DNA of 64,000 nt, taken from assembly GCF_005503535.1 (NCBI RefSeq), contig NZ_SCNN01000011.1, positions 124,001 to 188,000 on the forward strand, read 5' to 3'. Each line of letters starts with the position of its first letter. Within the stretch, counting starts at the first letter, position 1. The notes below the pieces were generated by a model that saw nothing but the letters and a program-made list of their open reading frames with translations, was not told the origin of the DNA and searched no databases. Source of the stretch: Mesorhizobium comanense (GTDB taxonomy: Bacteria > Pseudomonadota > Alphaproteobacteria > Rhizobiales > Rhizobiaceae). A program made the translations under genes and the position numbers. Of the stretch, positions 8,577 to 16,308 are shown one piece after another.

Positions 8577-9736
8577 CCACGCTCAAGGGCATGACATGGA
8601 GCCATCCGCGCGGCTACGACCCGATGGTCGCCTGCTCCGCTTTGTGGCGGGAACGCACCGGCGTCATGATCGAGTGGGACAAGCGTTCGCTGCAGGATTT
8701 CGAATCCTACCCCGTCGAGGATCTGGCGCGCGCCTATGACCTGATCGTCATCGACCACCCGCATGTCGGCCAGATCACGGCGGAGCGCTGCCTTGCCCCC
8801 CTGGACATTGCCGGCCGCGAAGCCGAGCGCGCCGCGCTTGCCTCCGGCAGCGTCGGCCAATCCTATCCGAGCTATGGTTGGCAGGGGCGGCAGTGGGCCT
8901 TCCCCATCGATGCCGCGACGCAGGTGCAGGCCTGGCGGCCGGACGCGCTCGACGCGCCGCCGGCGCGCTGGAGCGAGGTACTCGACCTTGCCCGGCAGGG
9001 TCGCGTGCTTTTGCCCCTGCGGCCACCGCACGTGCTGATGGTGTTTTACACGCTTGCCGGCAATCTGGGCCGTGCCTGCGCTACCGATCCGGCCGGCGAT
9101 CTCATCGATAGGGAAACAGGCGTTGAAGTCTTCGAGGCCATGCGCGAGATCGCGGCGCTGGTCGATCCCGCCTGTTTCGGGATGGATCCGATCGCGGTTT
9201 CCGAATGCATGGCCGAACCCGGCTCCGGCATTGTCTGCGCGCCGCTGATCTATGGCTACGTGTCTTATGCGACATCGGGATTTCGCCCGCACCGGCTGGC
9301 GTTCGCCGACATTCCGGCCATCGGTTCGGGCGGGCCTGTCGGGTCGGCGCTTGGGGGCACCGGGATCGCGGTATCGGCGTTTTCCAAGGCCAGCGATGCC
9401 GCGATCGACTTCGCCTACTGGGTCGCCAGCGGCGACGTCCAGCGCGGACCCTATGCCGCCGCCGGCGGACAGCCCGGCCATGCCGCAGCATGGGAAGACC
9501 AGGCGGTCAACGCCGCGACCGGCAATTTCTATCGCGATACCCGGGCGACACTGGAGGGAGCCTGGGTGCGGCCGCGCCACGACGGCTACATGGCGTTCCA
9601 GCAGGCGGCGTCCGATCGCATCAATTCGGGCATGACATCAGGCCATCGGGCCGGCCAGGTCGTTGCCGATTTAAATCGCCTGTTCCGGGAGGGTAGCCCG
9701 GCACAGGTGTCCGGCGCTGCCGGTGGAAGAGCCTGA
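8573..9736 (+). CDS. Solute-binding-protein-like protein without signal peptide
   Basis: A 387-residue protein resembling family 1 extracellular solute-binding proteins: YDLIVIDHPHVGQI, GWQGRQWAFPIDAATQVQAWRPD, then FAYWVASGDVQRGPYAAAGGQPGH near the C-terminus. There is no hydrophobic N-terminal signal; the protein starts MTTLKGMTWSHPRGYDPM. The GTG start overlaps the CoA-transferase stop by 4 bases; the ATG at 8591 is an alternative and also gives no signal. A cytoplasmic sensor, chaperone or enzyme role is therefore possible. Translational coupling to the CoA transferase argues that it belongs to that enzyme step rather than to transport. Confidence 0.7.
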   Translation: MTTLKGMTWSHPRGYDPMVACSALWRERTGVMIEWDKRSLQDFESYPVEDLARAYDLIVIDHPHVGQITAERCLAPLDIAGREAERAALASGSVGQSYPSYGWQGRQWAFPIDAATQVQAWRPDALDAPPARWSEVLDLARQGRVLLPLRPPHVLMVFYTLAGNLGRACATDPAGDLIDRETGVEVFEAMREIAALVDPACFGMDPIAVSECMAEPGSGIVCAPLIYGYVSYATSGFRPHRLAFADIPAIGSGGPVGSALGGTGIAVSAFSKASDAAIDFAYWVASGDVQRGPYAAAGGQPGHAAAWEDQAVNAATGNFYRDTRATLEGAWVRPRHDGYMAFQQAASDRINSGMTSGHRAGQVVADLNRLFREGSPAQVSGAAGGRA

Positions 9737-9759
9737 CCCAAACCGAACGGAGGAGAACA

Positions 9760-10947
9760 ATGAAGAACATGACAAGCGGCCTGCTGGCCGCAACCGCATT
9801 TGCCTCGCTTGCCACGACTGCCCTTGCCCAGGATGTACAGGGCGTCATCGGCGGGCTGCCGGGCGAACTCAAGGCGCAATATGAAGGCGCGCCGCAGAAG
9901 GTGCTGCCGTCGGCCTGGGACAACTTCACCCCGCCGCCGAAGCCATGGAAATGGTGCCATTCGGAATCCTACCAGGGCAACCCGTGGCGCGTCACGGTGA
10001 CCAAGGAGTTGAAGCGTCTTGTCGACGGGTTGATCGCCGACGGCACGGTTTCCAGCTTCGAGGTGTCGGATTCCAACAACGACGCCAGCCAGCAGATCAA
10101 CCAGATCCGCGCCTTCATCGACAAGAAGTGCTCGATCATCACCTCGATCCCGGGTTCGGCGACGGCGCTCGACGATGCCATCGATGCCGCCGCGAAGGCC
10201 GGAATTCCCTTCATCACCGCGGCCGGTTCGGTGACCAGCCCGAACGCGATCAATGTCGATTCCAACTATGCGCGTTGGGGCTATGACATGATGACGGCGA
10301 TCGGCAAGGCCGATCCGGACGGCGCCAGCATCCTGCTGGTCGAAGGCATTGCCGGTCACCCCATCGTGGTGCAGGAGCGCCAGGGTGCGGACAAGGCGCT
10401 GGCCGAGAACCCGAAGCTGAAGATTTCGCGCACCGTCAACGGCAACTGGACGGCCAACGTCACCAAGACAGTGGTGCTGCAGGCGATCGCCACGAACCCG
10501 GCGCCGATCGACGCGGTGTGGACGACGGGCAGCGAAAGCCGCGTCGTTGCCGAGGCCTTCGCCGAGGCCGGCCGCCCGGCGCCGCTGATCACCGGTTCGA
10601 TCACCGGCGATGCGCTGGGCTACTGGAAGGCCAATCCCGACAAGTACCGTTTCGAGGGCCATGCGGTGCTGCCGCACTGGACCGCCGAGACGCTGTTCCG
10701 CGTCGGCGTGCGCATGCTGGACGGCCAGAAGCCGAAGCTGAACACGCTGCTGATCCCGATCCCGGCGGTTCACAACGCCGATCTCGGTTCCTGGTACAAG
10801 GACTGCATGACGACCGATGCCGTCTCGATCTTCCCGGTGCCGCCGAAGGATCCGATGCCGGAGGAATGGCTTGACGCCTATTTCTCGAACCCCGCCCCGA
10901 CCAAGGGCTGGGACTACTCGAAGGTTCCCGACGCCTGCGCGAAGTAA
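9760..10947 (+). CDS. Rbs-type ABC transporter periplasmic sugar-binding protein
   Basis: A 395-residue protein with a clear signal peptide (MKNMTSGLLAATAFASL, predicted cut after ALA near residue 23) and a type I periplasmic-binding fold. DSNNDASQQINQIRAFIDKK and TSIPGSATALDDAIDAAAKAGIPFI are typical of ribose/galactose-type binding proteins. It is longer than RbsB (about 300 residues), as in the larger sugar-binding homologues of rhizobia. It starts after GGAGGAGAACA. It is followed by two ATPase half-genes and two permeases, which complete the importer. A strong hairpin lies just after its stop. Confidence 0.88.
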   Translation: MKNMTSGLLAATAFASLATTALAQDVQGVIGGLPGELKAQYEGAPQKVLPSAWDNFTPPPKPWKWCHSESYQGNPWRVTVTKELKRLVDGLIADGTVSSFEVSDSNNDASQQINQIRAFIDKKCSIITSIPGSATALDDAIDAAAKAGIPFITAAGSVTSPNAINVDSNYARWGYDMMTAIGKADPDGASILLVEGIAGHPIVVQERQGADKALAENPKLKISRTVNGNWTANVTKTVVLQAIATNPAPIDAVWTTGSESRVVAEAFAEAGRPAPLITGSITGDALGYWKANPDKYRFEGHAVLPHWTAETLFRVGVRMLDGQKPKLNTLLIPIPAVHNADLGSWYKDCMTTDAVSIFPVPPKDPMPEEWLDAYFSNPAPTKGWDYSKVPDACAK

Positions 10948-10963
10948 GGCCAACGGCAGACCA

Positions 10964-10993
10964 GCAAGCCGGCTCTTCGTGGAGCCGGCTTGC
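10964..10993 (+). terminator. Intercistronic hairpin after the Rbs-type binding-protein gene
   Basis: A perfect 12-bp inverted repeat (GCAAGCCGGCTC / GAGCCGGCTTGC) with a 6-base loop sits 16 bases after the binding-protein stop and 34 bases before the ATPase start. No T-run follows. It therefore fits an mRNA-stabilising or partial-termination element that lets the binding protein exceed the membrane components, as known in other ABC operons. Confidence 0.6.
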
Positions 10994-11027
10994 GAGCTTC
11001 GAAACACGGGCCAGCTTCGAAAACGGC

Positions 11028-11765
11028 ATGCTTGAAATCAAGACCATATCCAAACGCTATGGCGAGACAGTCGCGCTCGCGGACGCCTCCATCGCCTTCC
11101 GGGCGGGGACGATCCACACGATCCTTGGCGAGAACGGCTCGGGCAAGAGTACCATGGTGAAGCTTCTGTCCGGCATCGTCCAGCCGGACAGCGGCGCCAT
11201 CCTGCTCGAGGGCAAGCCGTTCTCAGGCACGAAGCCCTCGGCCTTCCAGGTGCGAGGCTTCGCCACGGTGTTTCAGGAAGTGCTGATCGCACCGGACCGC
11301 AGCGTGACCGACAACATCCTGCTCGGCCTCGACGGGCTCATCCGGCGTACCGTGCCGCGCAACGAGCGCCGCGACAGGGCAGCCGCTGCGTTGAACCGCT
11401 TCGCCGTCACGAGCGTTCCCCTCGACACGCCTGCCGGGTTGTTGCCGCTCGCGGCCCAGCAACTGGTCGTCCTCGCCCGTGCCGTCGTGCGCAACCCGAA
11501 GATCCTGATCCTCGACGAGGTGACCGCCGCGCTCGATTTCGCCGACCGCGAATCCGTCTTCTCGCTGATGCGTGCCCTTGCCGGCGAGGGTTGCCTCATC
11601 CTGTTCATCACGCACCGGATGGATGAGGTGATGTCGCTGTCGGATCGCATTTCGGTCCTGCGCGGTGGCACCGTCGTGAGCACCGAAGAACGCGGCGCCT
11701 CGACGCCCGCCGAACTGCTCAAGGCCATGGCGCCGCGCACAGCGGCGGAGCTTGCCCATGGCTGA
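11028..11765 (+). CDS. N-terminal half of an Rbs-type sugar ABC ATPase
   Basis: At 245 residues this is half the usual length of RbsA/XylG-type ATPases (about 500). It has a canonical Walker A (GENGSGKST, residues 34-42) and Walker B (LILDE, 160-164). Where the LSGGQ signature is expected it reads LAAQQ (141-145), so the signature is degenerate. The partner gene at 11758 has the reverse pattern. Together they would give one working composite site, so a heterodimer is inferred. The stop overlaps the next start by 8 bases. Confidence 0.85.
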   Translation: MLEIKTISKRYGETVALADASIAFRAGTIHTILGENGSGKSTMVKLLSGIVQPDSGAILLEGKPFSGTKPSAFQVRGFATVFQEVLIAPDRSVTDNILLGLDGLIRRTVPRNERRDRAAAALNRFAVTSVPLDTPAGLLPLAAQQLVVLARAVVRNPKILILDEVTAALDFADRESVFSLMRALAGEGCLILFITHRMDEVMSLSDRISVLRGGTVVSTEERGASTPAELLKAMAPRTAAELAHG

Positions 11766-12513
11766 TCGCGCCTCCGATTTTCGTGGCCTGATCGTCCATG
11801 ACCTCGTCATCGCGCCGGGCGCCAGTCCGATCGCGAAGCGGATAGCTCCGGGCGAAATCGTCGGCCTTGCCGGGCTCGATGGCCACGGCCAGGAGCCGTT
11901 CCTGAAAATGCTGGCCGGCCTCGATCCGCCGCTAGGCGGCTCGATCGCGCTCGACCTGCCCGCCGGGCCACGTCAGATCACCGGATTCCGCAAGGCGGTC
12001 TCCAGCGGCATCGCCTACCTGCCCCGCGACCGGCGTGCGAGCGGTATTTTTCCTACACAGTCGGTGCTCGACAATTTCGCCATTTCGACGCTCGCGCGCG
12101 ACACGCGCCTCGGCCTGATCAGTCCCGCGGCGCGCAGAGCGCGCTACGAGAGCTATCGCGAAAAGCTGTCGATCGTGGCGCCCCGACCCGATGCGCCGAT
12201 AACCACGCTGTCGGGCGGCAACCAGCAGAAGGTGCTGCTGGCAAGAGCCTTGGCGCTCCAGCCTGCGATCCTGCTCCTCAACGACCCGACGCGCGGCGTC
12301 GACGTGGCGACGCGGCATGTTCTCTACGATGTGTTTCGCGGGCTTGCCGGCGACGGCATGGCTCTCGTCATCCTGTCCAGCGAGATCGAGGAGATTCTCC
12401 TGCTTTGCCATCGCGTGCTGGTGTTCCGGGAGAACGAAGTCGCGGCGGAGATCGCCGGAGAGGAGATGAACACCGAAACCGTCATCGCGGCGATGTTTGG
12501 ACGCGCGGCATGA
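11758..12513 (+). CDS. C-terminal half of an Rbs-type sugar ABC ATPase
   Basis: A 251-residue protein matching the C-terminal ATPase domain of RbsA-like proteins. The Walker A position is degenerate (GLDGHGQEP, 39-47), as is normal for that domain. The signature is canonical (LSGGNQQK, 151-158), and the Walker B end reads LLLNDPTRGVD instead of LLLDEP. The ATG at 11758 overlaps the end of the first half-gene, so the two were probably one gene that split, or were never fused. It overlaps the first permease gene by 4 bases (ATGA). Confidence 0.85.
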   Translation: MADRASDFRGLIVHDLVIAPGASPIAKRIAPGEIVGLAGLDGHGQEPFLKMLAGLDPPLGGSIALDLPAGPRQITGFRKAVSSGIAYLPRDRRASGIFPTQSVLDNFAISTLARDTRLGLISPAARRARYESYREKLSIVAPRPDAPITTLSGGNQQKVLLARALALQPAILLLNDPTRGVDVATRHVLYDVFRGLAGDGMALVILSSEIEEILLLCHRVLVFRENEVAAEIAGEEMNTETVIAAMFGRAA

Positions 12514-13460
12514 ACCATATCTCTCGCCTCATGTCGCTTGCGCGCAGCATCGGTTTTGCCGTCGTGCTGCTCATCGTCCTCCTGACCATCAATCTCGTGC
12601 TGAATCCGGCACGGTTCCAGCCGGGTTCGTGGGGCGCGCTGATCGGGCTGGCCGCACCGCTGGTCGGCGCCGCAATCGCCTCGACGCCGGTTATCCTTGC
12701 CGGACGTGGCGGCATCGACATCTCGGTCGGGCCGCTGATGGGCTTCGTCAATGCCATGCTGATCCAGGTTCTGTTCCTCAAGGCCGGCATCGCGTCGCCG
12801 CTGCTTGTTGTGCCGGCAGCCCTCCTCGTCGGCGGCCTTGTCGGCGCTGCGAACGGGTTTCTCGCGACCATCGTGCGGATCCAGCCGATCGTCGCCACGC
12901 TCGGCACCTATCTGATCCTGACCGGCGTGACGCTGACGATCCTGCCGGCGCCGATCGGTCCGGCTCCGGCCTGGCTCAAGGCCCTTGCGGGTCCCTGGTC
13001 GATGCTGCCGCTGGCGGCAATCTTCCTTGGCTGGTGGCAGGTGCGGCGGCTTCCGTATTACGACCAGTTGATGGCGGTGGGCAGCGACGACCGGGCCGCC
13101 TACACCGCCGGCGTCGATGTCACGCGCGTGCGGTTCATCGCCTATGTCATGACGGGAATCCTCGGCGGCTGCGCCGGGCTGATGCTGACGGCACTGATCG
13201 GGTCGGCCGATCCCAATATCGGGCCGACCTACACGCTGATCGCCATCGCCGCGGTCGCCCTGGGCGGCGTCAGCCTTGCCGGTGGACGAGGCGGCGTCGC
13301 GGGCGCGGCGATCGGCGCCATCGATATCTTCCTGCTGCAGAGCGTGCTGACGACGTTCAACGTCTCGACCTTCGTGCTGCAGATCGCCTATGGCGCCATA
13401 CTGGTGCTGGCGGTGATGTTGACCGCCATGCAGGAACGCCTGGCCATGAGGGGGCGCTGA
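12510..13460 (+). CDS. Rbs-type sugar ABC transporter permease 1
   Basis: A 316-residue, strongly hydrophobic protein of the RbsC/XylH permease family. It has LAGRGGIDISVGPLMGFVNAM near residue 70, matching the conserved GGIDLSVG segment, then VGAANGFLATIVRIQPIVATLGT and a C-terminal GGVSLAGGRGGVAGA. The start overlaps the stop of the second ATPase half-gene. With the next gene it would form a heterodimeric channel for the sugar bound by the protein at 9760. Confidence 0.87.
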   Translation: MNHISRLMSLARSIGFAVVLLIVLLTINLVLNPARFQPGSWGALIGLAAPLVGAAIASTPVILAGRGGIDISVGPLMGFVNAMLIQVLFLKAGIASPLLVVPAALLVGGLVGAANGFLATIVRIQPIVATLGTYLILTGVTLTILPAPIGPAPAWLKALAGPWSMLPLAAIFLGWWQVRRLPYYDQLMAVGSDDRAAYTAGVDVTRVRFIAYVMTGILGGCAGLMLTALIGSADPNIGPTYTLIAIAAVALGGVSLAGGRGGVAGAAIGAIDIFLLQSVLTTFNVSTFVLQIAYGAILVLAVMLTAMQERLAMRGR

Positions 13461-13461
13461 C

Positions 13462-14433
13462 ATGGCCGCACGCAGAAACCTGTTCGCGACGACCAATGCC
13501 CGCGTCATCGGCGCCTTCTGCGTCGCCGCGCTCCTGCATCTCGCCGGAACGCTTCTCATCCCCGGCTATTCCTCGCCATTTGCCGTGCGCGCCATGCTGG
13601 TGCTCGCCTCGCTGCTCGCGGTCGCCTCGATCGGGCAGACGCTGGTGGTGATCATGGGCGGCATCGACCTGTCCATCCCGTTCGTCATCGGCTTCGCCAA
13701 TGTCGTGGCGGCACAACTCTACGGCGACGGCTGGAACTTCTTCCTGGTCTGCGCGCTCGTCGGCGTGCTGGCGCTCGCCATCGGCGGACTGAACGGGCTG
13801 ATCGCGCGCAGTCTCGACATCCAGCCGCTGATCGTCACGCTGGGCATCGGCATGGTGGTGCAGGGGCTGGTGCTCTTATGGACGGCCGGCTTCCCGTCAG
13901 GCTCGGCGCCGCAAGCGGTTTCCTCTTTCGTCTCGATCGGCGGCTCGGCCGGGCCTCTGCCGGTGCCATGGCTGGTGCCGAGCCTGATCGTCCTGGCAGC
14001 ACTGGTGGTGCTGGTGCTGGAACGGACGCCTTACGGGCGCCGGCTCTATGCGCTGGGCAGCAATCCGGGCGCAGCACCTCTGGCGCTGATCGATCCGGTT
14101 GGCATGTGGATGATTACCTATGCGGCCAGCGCCTTCTTCGCCGCCGTGGCGGGTGTGCTTCTGCTCGGCTTCACCGGCTCGGCCTATGGCGATGTTGGCC
14201 AGCCCTACCTGTTCCAGACCATCGCCGCAGTCGTCGTGGGCGGCGCCGCGCTGGTCGGCGGACGCGGCAGCTATCTCGGCACCATCGCCGGCGTGCTGGT
14301 GCTCACAGAAATCAACACGCTGCTGATCGGCCTCGGCTTCCAGCCTTCGGCCGTGCAGGCAGCACTGGGGTTCATCATCGTGCTGCTGGTCTCGCTCTAC
14401 GGCCGGGAGCGGCACGTCTCGGCCACGATCTGA
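13462..14433 (+). CDS. Rbs-type sugar ABC transporter permease 2
   Basis: A 323-residue permease of the same family, with VIMGGIDLSIPFVIGFANV, IGGLNGLIARSLDIQPLIVTLG and VVGGAALVGGRGSYLGTIAG. It starts 1 base after the first permease stop. Two different permeases plus two half ATPases make an importer of four separate membrane-associated chains, where RbsAC-type systems often have one of each. It is last in this plus-strand operon; a convergent amidohydrolase gene follows 17 bases later. Confidence 0.87.
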   Translation: MAARRNLFATTNARVIGAFCVAALLHLAGTLLIPGYSSPFAVRAMLVLASLLAVASIGQTLVVIMGGIDLSIPFVIGFANVVAAQLYGDGWNFFLVCALVGVLALAIGGLNGLIARSLDIQPLIVTLGIGMVVQGLVLLWTAGFPSGSAPQAVSSFVSIGGSAGPLPVPWLVPSLIVLAALVVLVLERTPYGRRLYALGSNPGAAPLALIDPVGMWMITYAASAFFAAVAGVLLLGFTGSAYGDVGQPYLFQTIAAVVVGGAALVGGRGSYLGTIAGVLVLTEINTLLIGLGFQPSAVQAALGFIIVLLVSLYGRERHVSATI

Positions 14434-14450
14434 CCAGAGATCGGGCGAAG

Positions 14451-15290
14451 TCAGTCGAGACGCCACAGCTTTCGGGCATTGCCCGACAACAGCGCGTCGC
14501 GCTCGGCGACGCTGCTGCCGGAGAGCAAGGCATGCGTCGCGGCCACCCAGGTCGAGAGCCCGCCACCCAGCGTGCAGACCGGCCAGTCGCTGCCCCAGAC
14601 GACGCGGTCCCAGCCGAACGAGCCGATCGTGTGCTCGACATAGGGACGAAGTGTCTCGACGGTCCAGTTGCCGGGATCGGCATAGGCGACGACGCCGGAG
14701 ATCTTGGCCACGACGTTCGGGCGCCGGGCGATCTCGCTCATATGATCGCGCCAGGGATGTTCGGCTCCGGCCTTGATATCGGGCACACCGCAATGGTCGA
14801 GGACGAACTGGACGTCAGGCGCAAGATCGGCCAGCGCGATCGCCTTGGGAATCTGGTGCGGCAGCACGACGAGGTCGAAGGTCAGGCCGGTTCCACCGAG
14901 CCGCTTGATGTTGTCCCGGAACAGCGCGGCTTCCGACAGTTCGTCCGGCATGACGTGGAGGACGCGGCGGAAACCCTTGACGAAGGGATTGGCCTGCTGC
15001 CGTTCGAGATAGGGGGTAAAATCAGCCTCCTCCGGACGGCAGGATGCGATCGCCCCGGCCAGCATGCTGCCGGACTGCCGCGACAACCTCTCGACGTGGG
15101 CGGTCTCAGCCTCGATGTCGGCGGCGTCGACATCGACCTCCATGTGCAGCACGCGCTCCACACCGACACGTTGCGCCTCGGCGGCATACTCCTCATAGGA
15201 GAAATCGCGGTTCAGCGCCGGCGCGCCCGTCAGCCAGGGATAGCGCAAGGCCGAGCGATCGATGAGATGCAGGTGGGTGTCGATGATCAT
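14451..15290 (-). CDS. COG3618 amidohydrolase-superfamily lactonase
   Basis: A 279-residue TIM-barrel hydrolase beginning MIIDTHLHLIDRSALRYPWL, with the DTHxH metal motif at the N-terminus, LDHCGVPD in the middle and VWGSDWPVC near the C-terminus. This pattern marks the COG3618 group, which includes L-fuconolactonase and L-rhamnonolactonase. With a mutarotase, dehydrogenase and enolase-superfamily dehydratase nearby, lactone hydrolysis in a deoxy-sugar oxidation pathway is the best inference. A strong palindrome lies 38-55 bases upstream of its start. The IclR gene lies upstream on the same strand. Confidence 0.82.
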   Translation of the reverse strand: MIIDTHLHLIDRSALRYPWLTGAPALNRDFSYEEYAAEAQRVGVERVLHMEVDVDAADIEAETAHVERLSRQSGSMLAGAIASCRPEEADFTPYLERQQANPFVKGFRRVLHVMPDELSEAALFRDNIKRLGGTGLTFDLVVLPHQIPKAIALADLAPDVQFVLDHCGVPDIKAGAEHPWRDHMSEIARRPNVVAKISGVVAYADPGNWTVETLRPYVEHTIGSFGWDRVVWGSDWPVCTLGGGLSTWVAATHALLSGSSVAERDALLSGNARKLWRLD

Positions 15291-15327
15291 CGCCGCGTGT
15301 CCTCCATGGTGCGCAACACTATCTCGC

Positions 15328-15345
15328 TGAAAAATCGATTATTCA
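15328..15345. promoter_or_regulatory. Candidate IclR operator, near-perfect palindrome
   Basis: TGAAAAATCGATTATTCA is an 18-base palindrome with one mismatched pair, placed between the IclR stop and the amidohydrolase start. It is the most symmetric of three related elements in the locus (others at 6748 and 16223). The position suits control of the amidohydrolase gene from its own promoter. Binding by the neighbouring IclR protein is inferred. Confidence 0.5.
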
Positions 15346-15354
15346 AATAAGAAA

Positions 15355-16143
15355 TTACGAGGACTGAGGCACATCGGAACCCGCCAGTCTCGACAGCCGG
15401 GCCGCGGCATCCCGCAAAAGCTGGATCGTCAGCGTGATGTCGGGCGCGGCCGCCGCGTTGACGAGGGTAATGTAGGGAATGGTGAGCGCCGCGATGGCGC
15501 GGCCGTCCGGTCCCAGCACCGGCGTCGAAAGATTGTAGACGCCGGCCGTCTGCAGCGAGGCCATCATCTCGTAGCCGCGGTCACGCACCTGGTCGAGCCG
15601 GGCGAAGAACTCCGGCGTCAGCGCGAACTCCTCGGTACTTTGCAAATGCTCGGAGATCATCATTTCCCGCTCCTCCGGCGAGCGGAAGGCCAGCAGAACA
15701 TGACCGGAGCCAGTGTCGAAAAGGCTGATATGCGAACCCACACGGATCGAAATACCCCAGTAGCGCGGGGCTTCCTGCTGCGAGATGACCACGGCCGCAC
15801 CCCGGTCGAAGACGACGAGCTGGTTAGCCTGCCATGAGGTCTCGGCCAGTTCGCGCATGATGGGCGTGGCGTAGGAGACGAGCCTGCGCACCGGCGCATG
15901 CAGTTGCGCCAGCCCGAAAAGCTTCAGCGTCAGCGAATAGCGATCACCGTCGATCTTGGTGACGTAGCCGCGCCGCACAAGACGGTCGAGCATCCGGTAG
16001 AATTCGTTCGGGCTGCGATCGAGCCGCTTGGCGATCTCCGCCTGGGTCAGCCCGCCATCCACGCTCGACAGCAGTTCGAGAATGTCGAGGCCCTTGTCCA
16101 GTGCCGGCGCGCGGTAACGGTCGCCCTCTTCGTCTTCGGCCAA
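15355..16143 (-). CDS. IclR family transcriptional regulator
   Basis: A 262-residue protein with an N-terminal winged helix (GLDILELLSSVDGGLTQAEIAKRLDRSPNEFYRMLDRLV) and a C-terminal IclR effector domain. The start is a TTG preceded by GGAGAG at good distance. It sits between the two arms of the sugar locus, divergent from the second binding-protein gene, so it probably controls both. Three pseudo-palindromes of IclR type lie at the three promoters of the locus. The effector is likely a pathway sugar or its acid, which is inferred. Confidence 0.87.
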   Translation of the reverse strand: MAEDEEGDRYRAPALDKGLDILELLSSVDGGLTQAEIAKRLDRSPNEFYRMLDRLVRRGYVTKIDGDRYSLTLKLFGLAQLHAPVRRLVSYATPIMRELAETSWQANQLVVFDRGAAVVISQQEAPRYWGISIRVGSHISLFDTGSGHVLLAFRSPEEREMMISEHLQSTEEFALTPEFFARLDQVRDRGYEMMASLQTAGVYNLSTPVLGPDGRAIAALTIPYITLVNAAAAPDITLTIQLLRDAAARLSRLAGSDVPQSS

Positions 16144-16222
16144 GTGTCTCTCCAGTGAATTTCGAACTCCATATATGCATAAAGCCTCCTCCGCTCAAAG
16201 CACAATCGGCTTGACCCGGGAA

Positions 16223-16239
16223 TGAAAATGCTATTTGCA
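16223..16239. promoter_or_regulatory. Candidate IclR operator upstream of the second ABC operon
   Basis: TGAAAATGCTATTTGCA is a 17-base pseudo-palindrome (6 of 8 arm pairs) about 70 bases before the binding-protein start. It shares TGAAAAT..TATTT with the element at 6748. A TTGACC hexamer at 16211 just upstream could be a -35 box, which would place the element over the -10 region. The palindrome TATGCATA at 16174-16181 lies closer to the IclR start. Confidence 0.4.
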
Positions 16240-16308
16240 TATGAATGAAGCCGACACGGCGACGCCGCATATCGCGGGGCCGCCTTGCCGGGTCCATGGG
16301 AGGAGAAC

